This document shows, in pieces, positions 26,934-34,864 of a stretch of DNA of 64,000 nt; position 1 is the stretch's first letter; every line of letters begins with the position of its first letter. The DNA lies in the NCBI GenBank assembly GCA_036271875.1, contig DATAZU010000029.1, positions 1 through 64,000 on the forward strand, in the 5' to 3' direction. Position numbers and translations under genes: made by a program. The stretch is from Galbitalea sp036271875. Lineage in GTDB: Bacteria; Actinomycetota; Actinomycetes; Actinomycetales; Microbacteriaceae. Under the pieces are notes generated by a model. The model saw only the letters and a program-made list of their open reading frames with translations. It did no database searches and was not told where the DNA came from.

Positions 26934-28406
26934 ATGACGAAAGTCGACCCCGTGCGCGAAGAACATCACGAACTTCGCGCCGATGGAATTAGTGCTGCAG
27001 GCTCGATTGTCATGGCGGTTGCCGGAAGCGCGCCGGCATATTCGATTGCCGGCAGCACGGCGATCATCATTGCCGCCGCCGGGCTCGCTAGTCCCGCCGC
27101 ACTGCTGTGGTGCGGTCTCCCCATGCTCGGCATCGCCTGGGCGTTTGCCTACCTCGGCCGCGCCGACGTCAACGCTGGCGCCTCGTACTCCTGGGTCGGC
27201 CGCGCGCTGCACCCCATCCTCGGCTTCATGGCCGGCTGGGCGCTTGTCGTCTCCGCGACGATCTTCATGGTCGCCGGTGCCCTGCCAGCGGGGTCGGCGA
27301 CGGTCGCGCTATTCAGCGAGAAGGCATCAAACAACACCGCGCTCGTGACGTTGATCGGCGCGGTCTGGTTCCTGGTCATGGCGGCGGCCGTGCTCTTTGG
27401 CGTAACCGTGACGGCGCGTGCGCAGTGGATCATGTCGACCATCGAGGTCGGACTGCTCATCGTCTTCGGCATCCTCGCAATCGTGCACGCATCATCCGGC
27501 CACCACGCCGGCCCGTCGTTCGACTGGAGTTGGCTCGGCTTCAGCCACTTCGGAGGCGTCGGCGGTTTCGTCGCGGCCGCTCTGGTCGCAGCCTTCTACT
27601 ACTGGGGCTGGGATGTCTCGTCCAATCTGAACGAAGAGACCAAGGACGGCAAGAAGTGGGCCGGTCGCGGCGGCATCATCGGTGTCATCCTCGTCTTCGT
27701 GCTGTTCGAGGTCTTCACGATCTGTGTCCAGGTGCTGCTGCCCGCTGGCGCGATCAAAGACAACCCGAACATCCTGACCACCCTCGGCGACTACATCTGG
27801 CCGGGCATCGGCGGCAAGATCCTGATCATTGCCGTCGCGCTCTCCACGATTGCAACGCTCGAGACCACGCTCATCCAGGTGACCCGCAGCCTGTTCGCTA
27901 TGGGACGCGACCACACCATCCCGCTGGCCTTCGGCCGCGTCCAGAAGAAGTGGCGCACCCCGGTGTTCGCGACACTCGTGGTCACCGGCGTTTCGCTGAT
28001 CCTGTTTCTCGGGTCCAATTTCCTGGCGGACAGCGTCGGCGAGATCCTCTCCGATGCCGTCGAGTCGATCGGAATCCAGATCGCGTTCTACTACGCGCTC
28101 GCCGCGATCGCCGTCGTCGTCGCGTATCGCAAGTCGCTATTCAAGTCGGTGAAGAACTTCGTGTTCATCGCACTCTGGCCGGGAATCGGCGCTCTCTTCA
28201 TGGTCTTCATCTTTGTCGAGGCGATCTTTACCAGCGAACCGATCGTCATCATCATCGGCTTCGGCGCGCTGGTGATCGGCGTGATCCCGCTAGTCCTGTT
28301 CTGGCGCAAGGCGCGGAGCTACTACGGCCGTCGTCCGCTTGAGCTGCCGGACGATCTCATCACCAGTCAGATCGACATCAACTCGACCAACCCGCACGTC
28401 GACTAG
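26934..28406 (+). CDS. APC family amino-acid permease
   Basis: The 490-residue protein has about 12 hydrophobic segments and the APC-superfamily first-helix pattern GSIVMAVAGSAPAYSIAGS (residues about 24-42), where unwound glycines bind the amino-acid backbone. It should import amino acids or related amines by secondary transport across the cytoplasmic membrane. The ATG at 26934 has an AAGGAG site seven bases upstream. The stop is only three bases from the stop of the convergent DUF3467 gene. Substrate cannot be assigned; no catabolic gene is adjacent. Confidence 0.9.
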   Translation: MTKVDPVREEHHELRADGISAAGSIVMAVAGSAPAYSIAGSTAIIIAAAGLASPAALLWCGLPMLGIAWAFAYLGRADVNAGASYSWVGRALHPILGFMAGWALVVSATIFMVAGALPAGSATVALFSEKASNNTALVTLIGAVWFLVMAAAVLFGVTVTARAQWIMSTIEVGLLIVFGILAIVHASSGHHAGPSFDWSWLGFSHFGGVGGFVAAALVAAFYYWGWDVSSNLNEETKDGKKWAGRGGIIGVILVFVLFEVFTICVQVLLPAGAIKDNPNILTTLGDYIWPGIGGKILIIAVALSTIATLETTLIQVTRSLFAMGRDHTIPLAFGRVQKKWRTPVFATLVVTGVSLILFLGSNFLADSVGEILSDAVESIGIQIAFYYALAAIAVVVAYRKSLFKSVKNFVFIALWPGIGALFMVFIFVEAIFTSEPIVIIIGFGALVIGVIPLVLFWRKARSYYGRRPLELPDDLITSQIDINSTNPHVD

Positions 28407-28409
28407 CGA

Positions 28410-28745
28410 CTAGCGGTTAACCCAGTCGGCAGGTGGCTCGGAGCGACCCGACTCTTCGAGCCACTTGTCGCCCTGCTGCTGCAGCGCCTGAATGAGCGGG
28501 AAGATCTGCTCGGACGGGATGCGCACTCGAGCGCCGACGCGCGCCTCCAGCACCTGGGTCTCCGGATGCACCTGTCCAACCGCGTCGATCGACGGATGCT
28601 GCGTGCCCTTGACCGCGAGAAAGTCGATCACAAAAGTGGTCGGGGTGTGCCAGACACTGGCGAAGTCGGCAAACACCCCGAGTTCCTGCTCAGGCGGCAG
28701 AGTCACCTGAAACTGAACCTGGTTTTCGGCTGGGCTGGCTGCCAT
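28410..28745 (-). CDS. DUF3467 family protein
   Basis: The 111-residue protein fits the small DUF3467 family: a FADFASVWHTPTTFVIDF segment, then a VRIPSEQIFPLIQALQQQ helix near the C-terminus. The family is widespread but uncharacterised; the compact beta-strand/helix pattern suggests a soluble regulator or subunit. The ATG at 28745 has a GGAG site. The gene diverges from a VOC-family gene with 74 bases between starts and converges on the permease gene with a three-base gap. Confidence 0.8.
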   Translation of the reverse strand: MAASPAENQVQFQVTLPPEQELGVFADFASVWHTPTTFVIDFLAVKGTQHPSIDAVGQVHPETQVLEARVGARVRIPSEQIFPLIQALQQQGDKWLEESGRSEPPADWVNR

Positions 28746-28819
28746 TGGAGTGCTCCGTTCTTTCCGTCAACCCTAGATCGCGGTGGACGGGTGCGCGCGA
28801 CCCAGACGACAATGTGACC

Positions 28820-29242
28820 ATGACGATGCATCTGAACCCATACCTCAGCTTCAACAACAACGCTCGCGAGGCTGCGCAGTTCTATCACTCGGTCTTCGGT
28901 GGCACACTCAACATCAGCACGTTCGCCGATCTCCGCGCGAGCCAGGACCCATCGGAAGACGATCTCGTCATGCACTCGGTGCTCGACATCGACGGAGGTC
29001 TGAAGCTCATGATGTCGGATACCACGGCGCGGATGGAGTACTCGCCCGGCAACAACATCTCGGTTTCGCTCAGTGGCGATCGCGCCGACGAGGCCGTTCT
29101 CACCGGCTACTGGAACAAGCTAGTCGAGGGTGCCAACGTCACGATGCCGCTGTCCACAGCGGTATGGGGCGACTCGTTTGGCATGGCCGTCGACAAATTC
29201 GGCATCACCTGGCTAATCAACATCGCCGCCGCGGCGAGCTGA
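28820..29242 (+). CDS. VOC/PhnB-like family protein
   Basis: The 140-residue protein is a single vicinal-oxygen-chelate domain of the PhnB-like type: an N-terminal LNPYLSFNNNAREAAQFY motif, FGGTL, and the closing WGDSFGMAVDKFGITWLIN. Metal-ligand positions of true glyoxalases are not clearly kept, and the function of this branch is unknown. The ATG at 28820 is preceded by GACAAT at six bases, possibly a leaderless promoter. A second PhnB-like protein is encoded at 45846-46247. Confidence 0.8.
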   Translation: MTMHLNPYLSFNNNAREAAQFYHSVFGGTLNISTFADLRASQDPSEDDLVMHSVLDIDGGLKLMMSDTTARMEYSPGNNISVSLSGDRADEAVLTGYWNKLVEGANVTMPLSTAVWGDSFGMAVDKFGITWLINIAAAAS

Positions 29243-29315
29243 GTCTCTCAGCTTTGCCTGCTTAGACTGCTGAATCAATTGAATCGGTTGGGGCAGATCC
29301 AGGGACGGTGCGCGG

Positions 29316-30563
29316 ATGGCAATTCGGGCGGGAGCGACCATTCCCATCCGCCATGGCAGGCTGCGGAGATCGAGCCCAATTCTGGGCATCCTGCAGATCG
29401 CGGGCGTTGCCATTGTCGTACTCGCCTTGAGCGCCGGTTCGATCGCTGGGTACGCCATCTGGACCACAATCTCCAACATCGCGCCCGGCGTGCATCTGGC
29501 GCACCTGAAGAACGAGCCCGTTCCGCAGGTCGGTTCGGTCGCCGGTGCAGTCAACCTGCTTTTGACCGGAAGTGACACGCGCACCGGACAGGCGGGATTC
29601 CAGGATCGCTCCGATCTCGCGGGCAGTTCGGGAACTGGCAACAACGATGTGACGATGGTTCTGCACATCTCCGCCGACCACACGCACGCTGTCGTGGTCA
29701 GCATCCCGCGCGATCTGCTGACGCCAATTCCCGCGTGTGAGCGCGCGAACGGCAGCGTCGTTGGAGCGACAAGCCGTGCCATGTTCAACACGACGCTCTC
29801 GCGCGGGGGCCTGTCGTGCACCGTCCTCACCGCTGAGCAGCTGACGGGTCTCACCATCCAGTACGCCGCAGAGATCAGTTTCGACGGAGTCATCCAGATG
29901 TCGGATGCGGTCGGCGGTGTCACCGTCTGTCTCGCCACGGCCATCCACGATCCATACGTCGGGCTCACGCTCTCCGCCGGAGAGCACGCGATCAGTGGCA
30001 TCGCCGCCCTCGCGTTCCTGCGGAGCCGACACGGCGTCGGCGACGGTAGCGACCTTGGCCGCATCAGTGACCAGCAACTGTTTTTGTCGGCGCTCATGCG
30101 CCAGATCACGAGCAAGGGTGTGTTGTCGAATCCCCTCACCATGTATTCGCTGGCGAACGCCGCGCTGAAGAACATGCAGCTGTCCGACACGCTCACAGCG
30201 CCCGCGACCATGGTCGCGATCGCTCTTGCGCTCAAGAACATCAGCCTGAACAACATGGTGTTCGTGCAGTGGCCCTCCGCATCCAACCCGGCGTTCCCCG
30301 GCCGAGTTGTTACGTCGCAAGCGGCAGCGAGCGCCTTGGACTTCGCGCTGGATCACGACCGCGCGATCAAACTCGCCGGAACAACGGGCCGCGCAACCGA
30401 GAGCGCGCCATCCAACCTGGCAACGCCGCTGCCGACTACCGGCACCGCGACTCCCGCTCCGACGCCAACGGCGAGTGACGCACCAATCGTGCTTCCCGCA
30501 AACATCACCGGCCAGACGGCGGCACAGCAGACCTGCGCGGTCGGCTACCTGCAGAAGCGCTAG
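29316..30563 (+). CDS. LytR-CpsA-Psr (LCP) family cell-wall ligase
   Basis: The 415-residue protein has one N-terminal transmembrane helix (residues about 24-48) and an extracytoplasmic LCP domain. Recognisable LCP features are LLLTGSDTR (about 81-89), DVTMVLHISADH, SIPRDLL with the conserved catalytic Arg (about 131-137), and AEISFDGVIQMSDAVGG. LCP enzymes transfer polyprenyl-linked glycopolymers such as teichoic acid or arabinogalactan onto peptidoglycan. The C-terminal 60 residues are Pro/Thr/Ala-rich. The ATG at 29316 lacks a convincing ribosome binding site; AGGGA is 11 or 12 bases upstream. Confidence 0.88.
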   Translation: MAIRAGATIPIRHGRLRRSSPILGILQIAGVAIVVLALSAGSIAGYAIWTTISNIAPGVHLAHLKNEPVPQVGSVAGAVNLLLTGSDTRTGQAGFQDRSDLAGSSGTGNNDVTMVLHISADHTHAVVVSIPRDLLTPIPACERANGSVVGATSRAMFNTTLSRGGLSCTVLTAEQLTGLTIQYAAEISFDGVIQMSDAVGGVTVCLATAIHDPYVGLTLSAGEHAISGIAALAFLRSRHGVGDGSDLGRISDQQLFLSALMRQITSKGVLSNPLTMYSLANAALKNMQLSDTLTAPATMVAIALALKNISLNNMVFVQWPSASNPAFPGRVVTSQAAASALDFALDHDRAIKLAGTTGRATESAPSNLATPLPTTGTATPAPTPTASDAPIVLPANITGQTAAQQTCAVGYLQKR

Positions 30564-30709
30564 CACACACCGTTTTCAGGAACTGTTGTTACGGATGCGG
30601 CGTGTGTCGACTTGATCGGCGGCAGCTGCAACACCCGCACCAAACCTTCCTGAATTAGGCAGCGTCGTCTGCGCCACGAAGGCAGGCGCGCAAAGCCAGC
30701 CTCCGACGG

Positions 30710-31738
30710 CTAGGAGCGGACGGGTCGCGGCGCGCGGCGGAGCGCGGCAGTGATGGCGAGGATGACAGCGACGAGAAGCGAGCCGATCAGGACGAGGGTC
30801 GTGACGTTGCCCCCGATGTACCGATCGTGCCACTGGCTGAAGTCGACCGGCCGCGACTCACGCGCGCCGGAGACCCAGTCGATGGCTGGGTCGAGCAACA
30901 GGCATCCGTAGAGTGCCCCGAACGCGATCGCGATTGCGGCTCTGTACAGGCCGGCGAGCGGCAAATACCGGATGATCAGAGCGGCTCCCCATGGCATTGC
31001 CAGGGCGATCGCGGCGATCGGCAGCGCCTGAGTCAACCAGGCCAGGGGTTGCCCGATCAGCACGACGAGTAGCAACGCGGCGAGCGCAACGGTGTCGAGT
31101 GCGAGAGCAAGCACCATGCGATGGTGCGAAACGGGCTCCGGCAAAGCGAGGCCGGCAAGCCACAGCGGCCCGATGACGATCACCACCGCAAAGAGAACGG
31201 CTGCGATCGGAATGGGCAACCACCCACCCTCGCCGTTCTCGAACCACACAACGAAGAACAGCAGAAACAGGCTGACGAGCAAACCGCCGAGGGTGCTCCA
31301 GCCCTTGGCGCGGATGCGCAGGAGAGGCAGGGTCGTGAGACTGAACGCGACGGCGATGGCGGTGAGGACAATCCAGAACCAGGAGAGAGTGTGGCCGACG
31401 GCCAGATTCACAATGAAGCAGGTGAGCAGGGCCGCCGCGTAGGCTATCGCAGTGGTCCAGAAGATCGCCGCCTTCCAGCGGCGGTAGCCCAGCGCATCCC
31501 GGGCAATCTGCCTGCTGGCAGCGTCGTCACTCGCGTTGATCAGCTCGCCTTCGCTTACGCCGAGCTCGCGGGACAGCGAAGCAACCAGCGTGATGTCTGG
31601 GTAGGACAGTCCGCGTTCCCACTTCGACACGGCGGACTCGGTAACGAAGAGTCGCTCGGCAAGGTCGCGCTGCGTGAGTCCCATGGCCTGACGCTTGGCG
31701 ATCACGAACCGCCCGAAGGCTTGTTTGGATGAGGTCAT
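30710..31738 (-). CDS. XRE-type DNA-binding protein with multi-spanning membrane domain
   Basis: The 342-residue protein joins an N-terminal helix-turn-helix (residues about 5-60, with MGLTQRDLAERLFVTESAVSKWE) to about eight hydrophobic helices (residues 85-335). This architecture occurs in actinobacteria and firmicutes as membrane-bound regulators that may sense envelope stress; no target gene is evident. I chose the ATG at 31738, directly before the HTH; an upstream frame of 11 codons is less likely. Confidence 0.75.
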   Translation of the reverse strand: MTSSKQAFGRFVIAKRQAMGLTQRDLAERLFVTESAVSKWERGLSYPDITLVASLSRELGVSEGELINASDDAASRQIARDALGYRRWKAAIFWTTAIAYAAALLTCFIVNLAVGHTLSWFWIVLTAIAVAFSLTTLPLLRIRAKGWSTLGGLLVSLFLLFFVVWFENGEGGWLPIPIAAVLFAVVIVIGPLWLAGLALPEPVSHHRMVLALALDTVALAALLLVVLIGQPLAWLTQALPIAAIALAMPWGAALIIRYLPLAGLYRAAIAIAFGALYGCLLLDPAIDWVSGARESRPVDFSQWHDRYIGGNVTTLVLIGSLLVAVILAITAALRRAPRPVRS

Positions 31739-31833
31739 GCCGACACTCAAGCACGCCGCGGCCGTTCGCACCTCTACGTCCGGGCCAATCGCGCACCCGA
31801 CCGTCAGGCCAGTCCCGCGGTTTACGCTGAACT

Positions 31834-32385
31834 GTGATCACTCTTGGCACCCTGACGGGCGCACCCGGTTCGGCCCATCCCGATTTGCTCGCGGCATCCA
31901 CGCTGGCGACCCTCACCAGTCTTGGCCTGCTCGACGACATTGCCTCGGTAGAAATCGACCCGGCGATCTCCGATACCGCGGCGACCCGCGACGCCTATGA
32001 CCTTCAACCGAACTGGCTCGCGAACTGTGTCGTCGTCGGTGGTCGACGCGAGGGTGTCGAAAAGATCGCCGCGTGTGTCGTTCTGGCAAGCACTCGTGCC
32101 GACGTCAACAACACCGTCAAGCGACTCATGGATGTGCGCAAGGCATCCTTCCTGCCGATGGAGCAGGCTGTCGATCTCACCGGAATGGAGTACGGCGGGA
32201 TCACGCCGATCGGCCTGCCAACGGGGTGGCCGATCTACGTTGATCGACGAGTGATCGACGAGCCCGCCGTGATCATTGGGTCAGGCGTTCGCCGGTCAAA
32301 GATCCTGCTGCCGGGGCGACTGCTTGAGAGCATTCCATCGGTGCAGGTGATCGACGGGCTCGCGGCGCCCATTCCGACGGAGTAG
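31834..32385 (+). CDS. YbaK/EbsC-type aminoacyl-tRNA deacylase family protein
   Basis: The 183-residue protein is a YbaK/prolyl-tRNA editing-domain protein. It has the family strands NCVVVGGRR (about 65-73) and AACVVLASTRADVNNTVK, then KASFLPMEQAV and the TGMEYGGITPIGLP loop that forms the active site with the catalytic Lys of the VRKASF segment. It likely hydrolyses mischarged aminoacyl-tRNA in trans. The GTG at 31834 lies five bases after TACGCT (31823-31828), so it is probably leaderless. The racemase gene follows after six bases. Confidence 0.85.
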   Translation: MITLGTLTGAPGSAHPDLLAASTLATLTSLGLLDDIASVEIDPAISDTAATRDAYDLQPNWLANCVVVGGRREGVEKIAACVVLASTRADVNNTVKRLMDVRKASFLPMEQAVDLTGMEYGGITPIGLPTGWPIYVDRRVIDEPAVIIGSGVRRSKILLPGRLLESIPSVQVIDGLAAPIPTE

Positions 32386-32391
32386 CTGACG

Positions 32392-33081
32392 GTGAAGACC
32401 ATTGGCCTGATCGGTGGCATGAGCTGGGAGAGTTCGGCGCTCTACTACCAGCTGATCAACGAGTTGGTTCGCGACCAGCTCGGCGGGCTCCACTCGGCAA
32501 AGATCATCCTCGCCTCCGTCGACTTTGCGGAGATCGAGCAGCTGCAGAGCGCCTCGAACTGGGATCGCGCGGGAGAACTGCTCGCGGCTGAAGGCGCAAG
32601 GCTCGAGGCCGCTGGTGCCGACTTTCTCGTCCTCTGCACAAACACCATGCACAAGGTGACCCCAGCGGTTGAAGCAGTGACAAGCATCCCGCTGCTGCAC
32701 CTTGCTGATGCGACCGCCGACGCGGTCACGGCCGTTGGCCTCAAGACGGTGGGCCTGCTCGGAACAGCGTTCACGATGGAGCAGGACTTCTACAGAAACC
32801 GCCTGGCCGACCACGGGCTCACGGTTCTCGTTCCGGACGAGCCACAGCGAGCCACCGTGCATCGCATCATCTACGAGGAACTCGTGCTCGGAATCGTCAA
32901 GGACTCTTCTCGCGCGCGCTACCGCGAGGTCATCGACGCGCTGGTTGACCGCGGCGCGCAGGGCGTGATCCTCGGATGCACCGAGATCGAGCTGCTCGTT
33001 TCGCAGGCGGACAGCGCGGTACCGGTCTTTCCGACCACGCGCATCCATGCCGAAGCCGCCGTGCGGGAAGCACTCCGCTAG
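32392..33081 (+). CDS. Aspartate/glutamate racemase family protein
   Basis: The 229-residue protein is a PLP-independent amino-acid racemase of the aspartate-racemase type: IGLIGGMSWESSALYY at the start, the first catalytic Cys in LVLCTNTMHK (about residue 82) and the second in ILGCTEIELL (about 196). Both cysteines are present, so it should be active, converting L- and D-Asp, Glu or related acids for cell wall or signalling use. The GTG at 32392 has GGAG about nine bases upstream inside the end of the YbaK gene, suggesting coupled translation. Confidence 0.88.
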   Translation: MKTIGLIGGMSWESSALYYQLINELVRDQLGGLHSAKIILASVDFAEIEQLQSASNWDRAGELLAAEGARLEAAGADFLVLCTNTMHKVTPAVEAVTSIPLLHLADATADAVTAVGLKTVGLLGTAFTMEQDFYRNRLADHGLTVLVPDEPQRATVHRIIYEELVLGIVKDSSRARYREVIDALVDRGAQGVILGCTEIELLVSQADSAVPVFPTTRIHAEAAVREALR

Positions 33082-33085
33082 CTGG

Positions 33086-33652
33086 TTACGCGCCAGCGTC
33101 ACGCGCCGCCTGCTCGAGACGGGCACGGTGCTGCTCCCAGTCGAACGGATAGTCGAAGTCACTCACATCCCGTCTCTGGCCGGTGGCTCCATCGATCAAC
33201 TCCCTCAGGATGTCGGCGTGACCTGCGTGCCGATGGTTCTCGCTGATCACATGCACGAGGATGTCGTGCAGTGTCGGGTGGCGACGCTCCTCCGGCCACC
33301 ACGGCACGAGGCCCGTCGCATCCAGTTCGAGCGAGCTGACGGTCTCGTCAGAGTGAGCCCACACGCGTTTGTAGAAATCGACGATGAAGTCCCGTGACTC
33401 ATCCGCCGTCGCCCACATATCGGCGTTGGGTTCCGCATCCTCGTCCGCCCACGGCAGGGATTCTGGGAATGGACGCCCGAACACGTCGCCGAAGTAGCCG
33501 GCCTCGACCGTCGCAACGTGCTTCACGAGTCCGAGCAGATTGGTTCCCGTCTGGACCATTGGCCGACGGATATCGTACTCGCTGAGTCCGTCGAGTTTCC
33601 AAACCAACGCATCACGACCGCGCTGCACGTAGCGCAGGAGCGTCTCTTTCAT
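33086..33652 (-). CDS. DinB/DUF664 family protein
   Basis: The 188-residue protein is a four-helix DinB-like protein of the DUF664 type. Candidate metal ligands are His in LVKHVATVE (about residue 45) and two His in SENHRHAGHADILRE (about 138-152), spaced as in DinB metalloproteins such as mycothiol-dependent maleylpyruvate isomerase. Enzymatic role is unknown. The ATG at 33652 has TAGCGT (minus strand, 33660-33665) seven bases upstream, indicating a leaderless mRNA; an extended frame starting at 33697 is less plausible. Confidence 0.82.
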   Translation of the reverse strand: MKETLLRYVQRGRDALVWKLDGLSEYDIRRPMVQTGTNLLGLVKHVATVEAGYFGDVFGRPFPESLPWADEDAEPNADMWATADESRDFIVDFYKRVWAHSDETVSSLELDATGLVPWWPEERRHPTLHDILVHVISENHRHAGHADILRELIDGATGQRRDVSDFDYPFDWEQHRARLEQAARDAGA

Positions 33653-33733
33653 ATTCGCCACGCTATCCCCGATATCACCGCCGGGCCATGCCCGCACTGC
33701 GGGAATTCTCAGGATGCTTCCCCGAGCGCCGAG

Positions 33734-33753
33734 ATCCCCGTCATGACGGGGAT
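33734..33753. repeat. Perfect 20-base palindrome upstream of a secreted-protein gene
   Basis: ATCCCCGTCATGACGGGGAT is its own reverse complement. It stands about 130 bases before the secreted protein gene at 33887 and 80 bases from the DinB start. A shorter inverted repeat, CCCGCA-C-TGCGGG, lies at 33691-33703. It could be a dimeric operator or a compact hairpin. Confidence 0.45.
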
Positions 33754-33886
33754 GCAGGCATCCAAAGTTTTTCGTATCGCAGCTGCTCCCCCCATTTGAG
33801 GGTCATTGGACCAAACCCTGTTGCGGACTACTTCGTACCCCAGTTGCGCCCGCAAACACGGGAGCAAATCAAGTGAGGAGTTCATC

Positions 33887-34432
33887 ATGATGAACAAATT
33901 CAGCAAGAAGTCCGCGTTCGGAGTTACGACCGTTGCAGCGGCAGCCGCACTGGTTGCCGGATTCGCGGCGCCCGCCATGGCCAGCACCGGCCATTCCGGC
34001 TCGACGGACCACGCAAGCAAGTGGTCATCGAGCAATCGCCAGACCACTGACACCACATCGGCCGTCACGCGTGGGCAGCTCGACGCGCTACGTGACGTAT
34101 CGACGGGTGTCGGAGATGGCTCATCGGCCAGCAACTGGTCGCCGGTCACCGTCTCCCCGACGGTTGGCGATGTCGGCTCGGGCGATGCAATCGGCTCCGG
34201 AAACGACGTGCCGCTGCTCTCGGGCAACACTGTCAGCGTTCCCGTCCTTTCGGGCAACACGACCGCCGTCGGCAACAACGATGGCAACGGCTCGATCTCG
34301 ACCGACGTCAACAACCTGGTGAGCGATGCGTTGAACGGCAACTCGGCGACCAACTCCAGCAGCGCTAGCGCGTCGGACATCGTCGGCAGCATCACGAGCG
34401 ATCTGGGACTGTCGAACCTGGGCGGCCGCTAA
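33887..34432 (+). CDS. Small secreted Ser/Thr/Asn-rich protein of unknown function
   Basis: The 181-residue product has a Sec-type signal peptide (MMNKFSKKSAF, then a hydrophobic AAAAALVAGFAA core, cleavage likely after AMA near residue 33). The mature part is rich in Ser, Thr, Asn, Gly and Asp with no cysteines, contains a near-duplicated LLSGNTVSVPVLSGNT stretch, and ends in GGR. It resembles low-complexity secreted actinobacterial proteins of the chaplin-like size class but lacks the chaplin domain. The ATG at 33887 has a GAGGAG site six bases upstream. A strong terminator follows. Confidence 0.7.
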   Translation: MMNKFSKKSAFGVTTVAAAAALVAGFAAPAMASTGHSGSTDHASKWSSSNRQTTDTTSAVTRGQLDALRDVSTGVGDGSSASNWSPVTVSPTVGDVGSGDAIGSGNDVPLLSGNTVSVPVLSGNTTAVGNNDGNGSISTDVNNLVSDALNGNSATNSSSASASDIVGSITSDLGLSNLGGR

Positions 34433-34477
34433 TCGGCGACCGCGGTAGGTGAGCGACCCGCCCCGGTCGGCACCCAG

Positions 34478-34519
34478 ACGTCCGGCCCAGCAGCACGAAC
34501 GTGTTGTTGGGCCGGACGT
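34478..34519 (+). terminator. Strong hairpin terminator, 19-bp stem and GAAC loop
   Basis: Bases 34478-34496 pair with 34501-34519 over 19 positions including two G-T wobbles, closing a GAAC tetraloop. TCGTTTGC follows. It lies 46 bases after the secreted protein gene. Confidence 0.8.
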
Positions 34520-34864
34520 TCGTTTGCAAACCAGCGCCTTCCGGCGAGCTTCGCGCCGAGTCTTCTGAGTGAGCGAGTCACTCATCGGTGACGCGCTGAC
34601 GAATTGCCGGGGCCTCGCCGCCCAGACATGTCTGCGCATCGTGAACAGGTCCACAATGTGCACACTCGGTGCATTGTTTGCACAATAGACGAGCTCGGGC
34701 ATATTCTTGTGCTGGTGTCGCCTCCCATTCGAGGTCTGGTCCTATCGGGGCTCATGGCAATACTCGCCACGGTAATGGGCGACATCGGTCCAAGGCTGGG
34801 ATGTCATAGCTGCTGAGGATGAGCCGGTTCGAGCGAGTGGGAAGGATCTTCCCGGGAGGTCAAG
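34520..34864. other. Gene-free region before the carboxylesterase
   Basis: This stretch of about 345 bases holds no convincing gene. Its right half carries the IclR-type element and promoter at 34656-34707, leaving an untranslated leader of about 150 bases before the esterase start. Confidence 0.5.
34656..34707 (+). promoter_or_regulatory. Proposed IclR operator (site A) overlapping the esterase promoter
   Basis: On the minus strand 34656-34683 reads GTGCAA, four bases, TGCA, four bases, GTGTGCACAT. It shares 22 of 28 positions with site B at 43191-43218. On the plus strand its end forms TTGCAC (34678-34683), a -35 box followed after 18 bases by TATTCT (34702-34707). Binding here would cover the -35 region of the promoter for the carboxylesterase gene at 34865. 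Confidence 0.6.

Noticed and set aside
29213..30566. Two long minus-strand frames over the LCP gene
   Set aside because: The plus strand encodes a recognisable LCP protein; the others have no start signal or motif.
30564..30606. Hairpin CACACACCG with CGGCGTGTG after the LCP gene as a terminator
   Set aside because: One mismatch, a 25-base loop and no T-run make it too weak to list as a feature.
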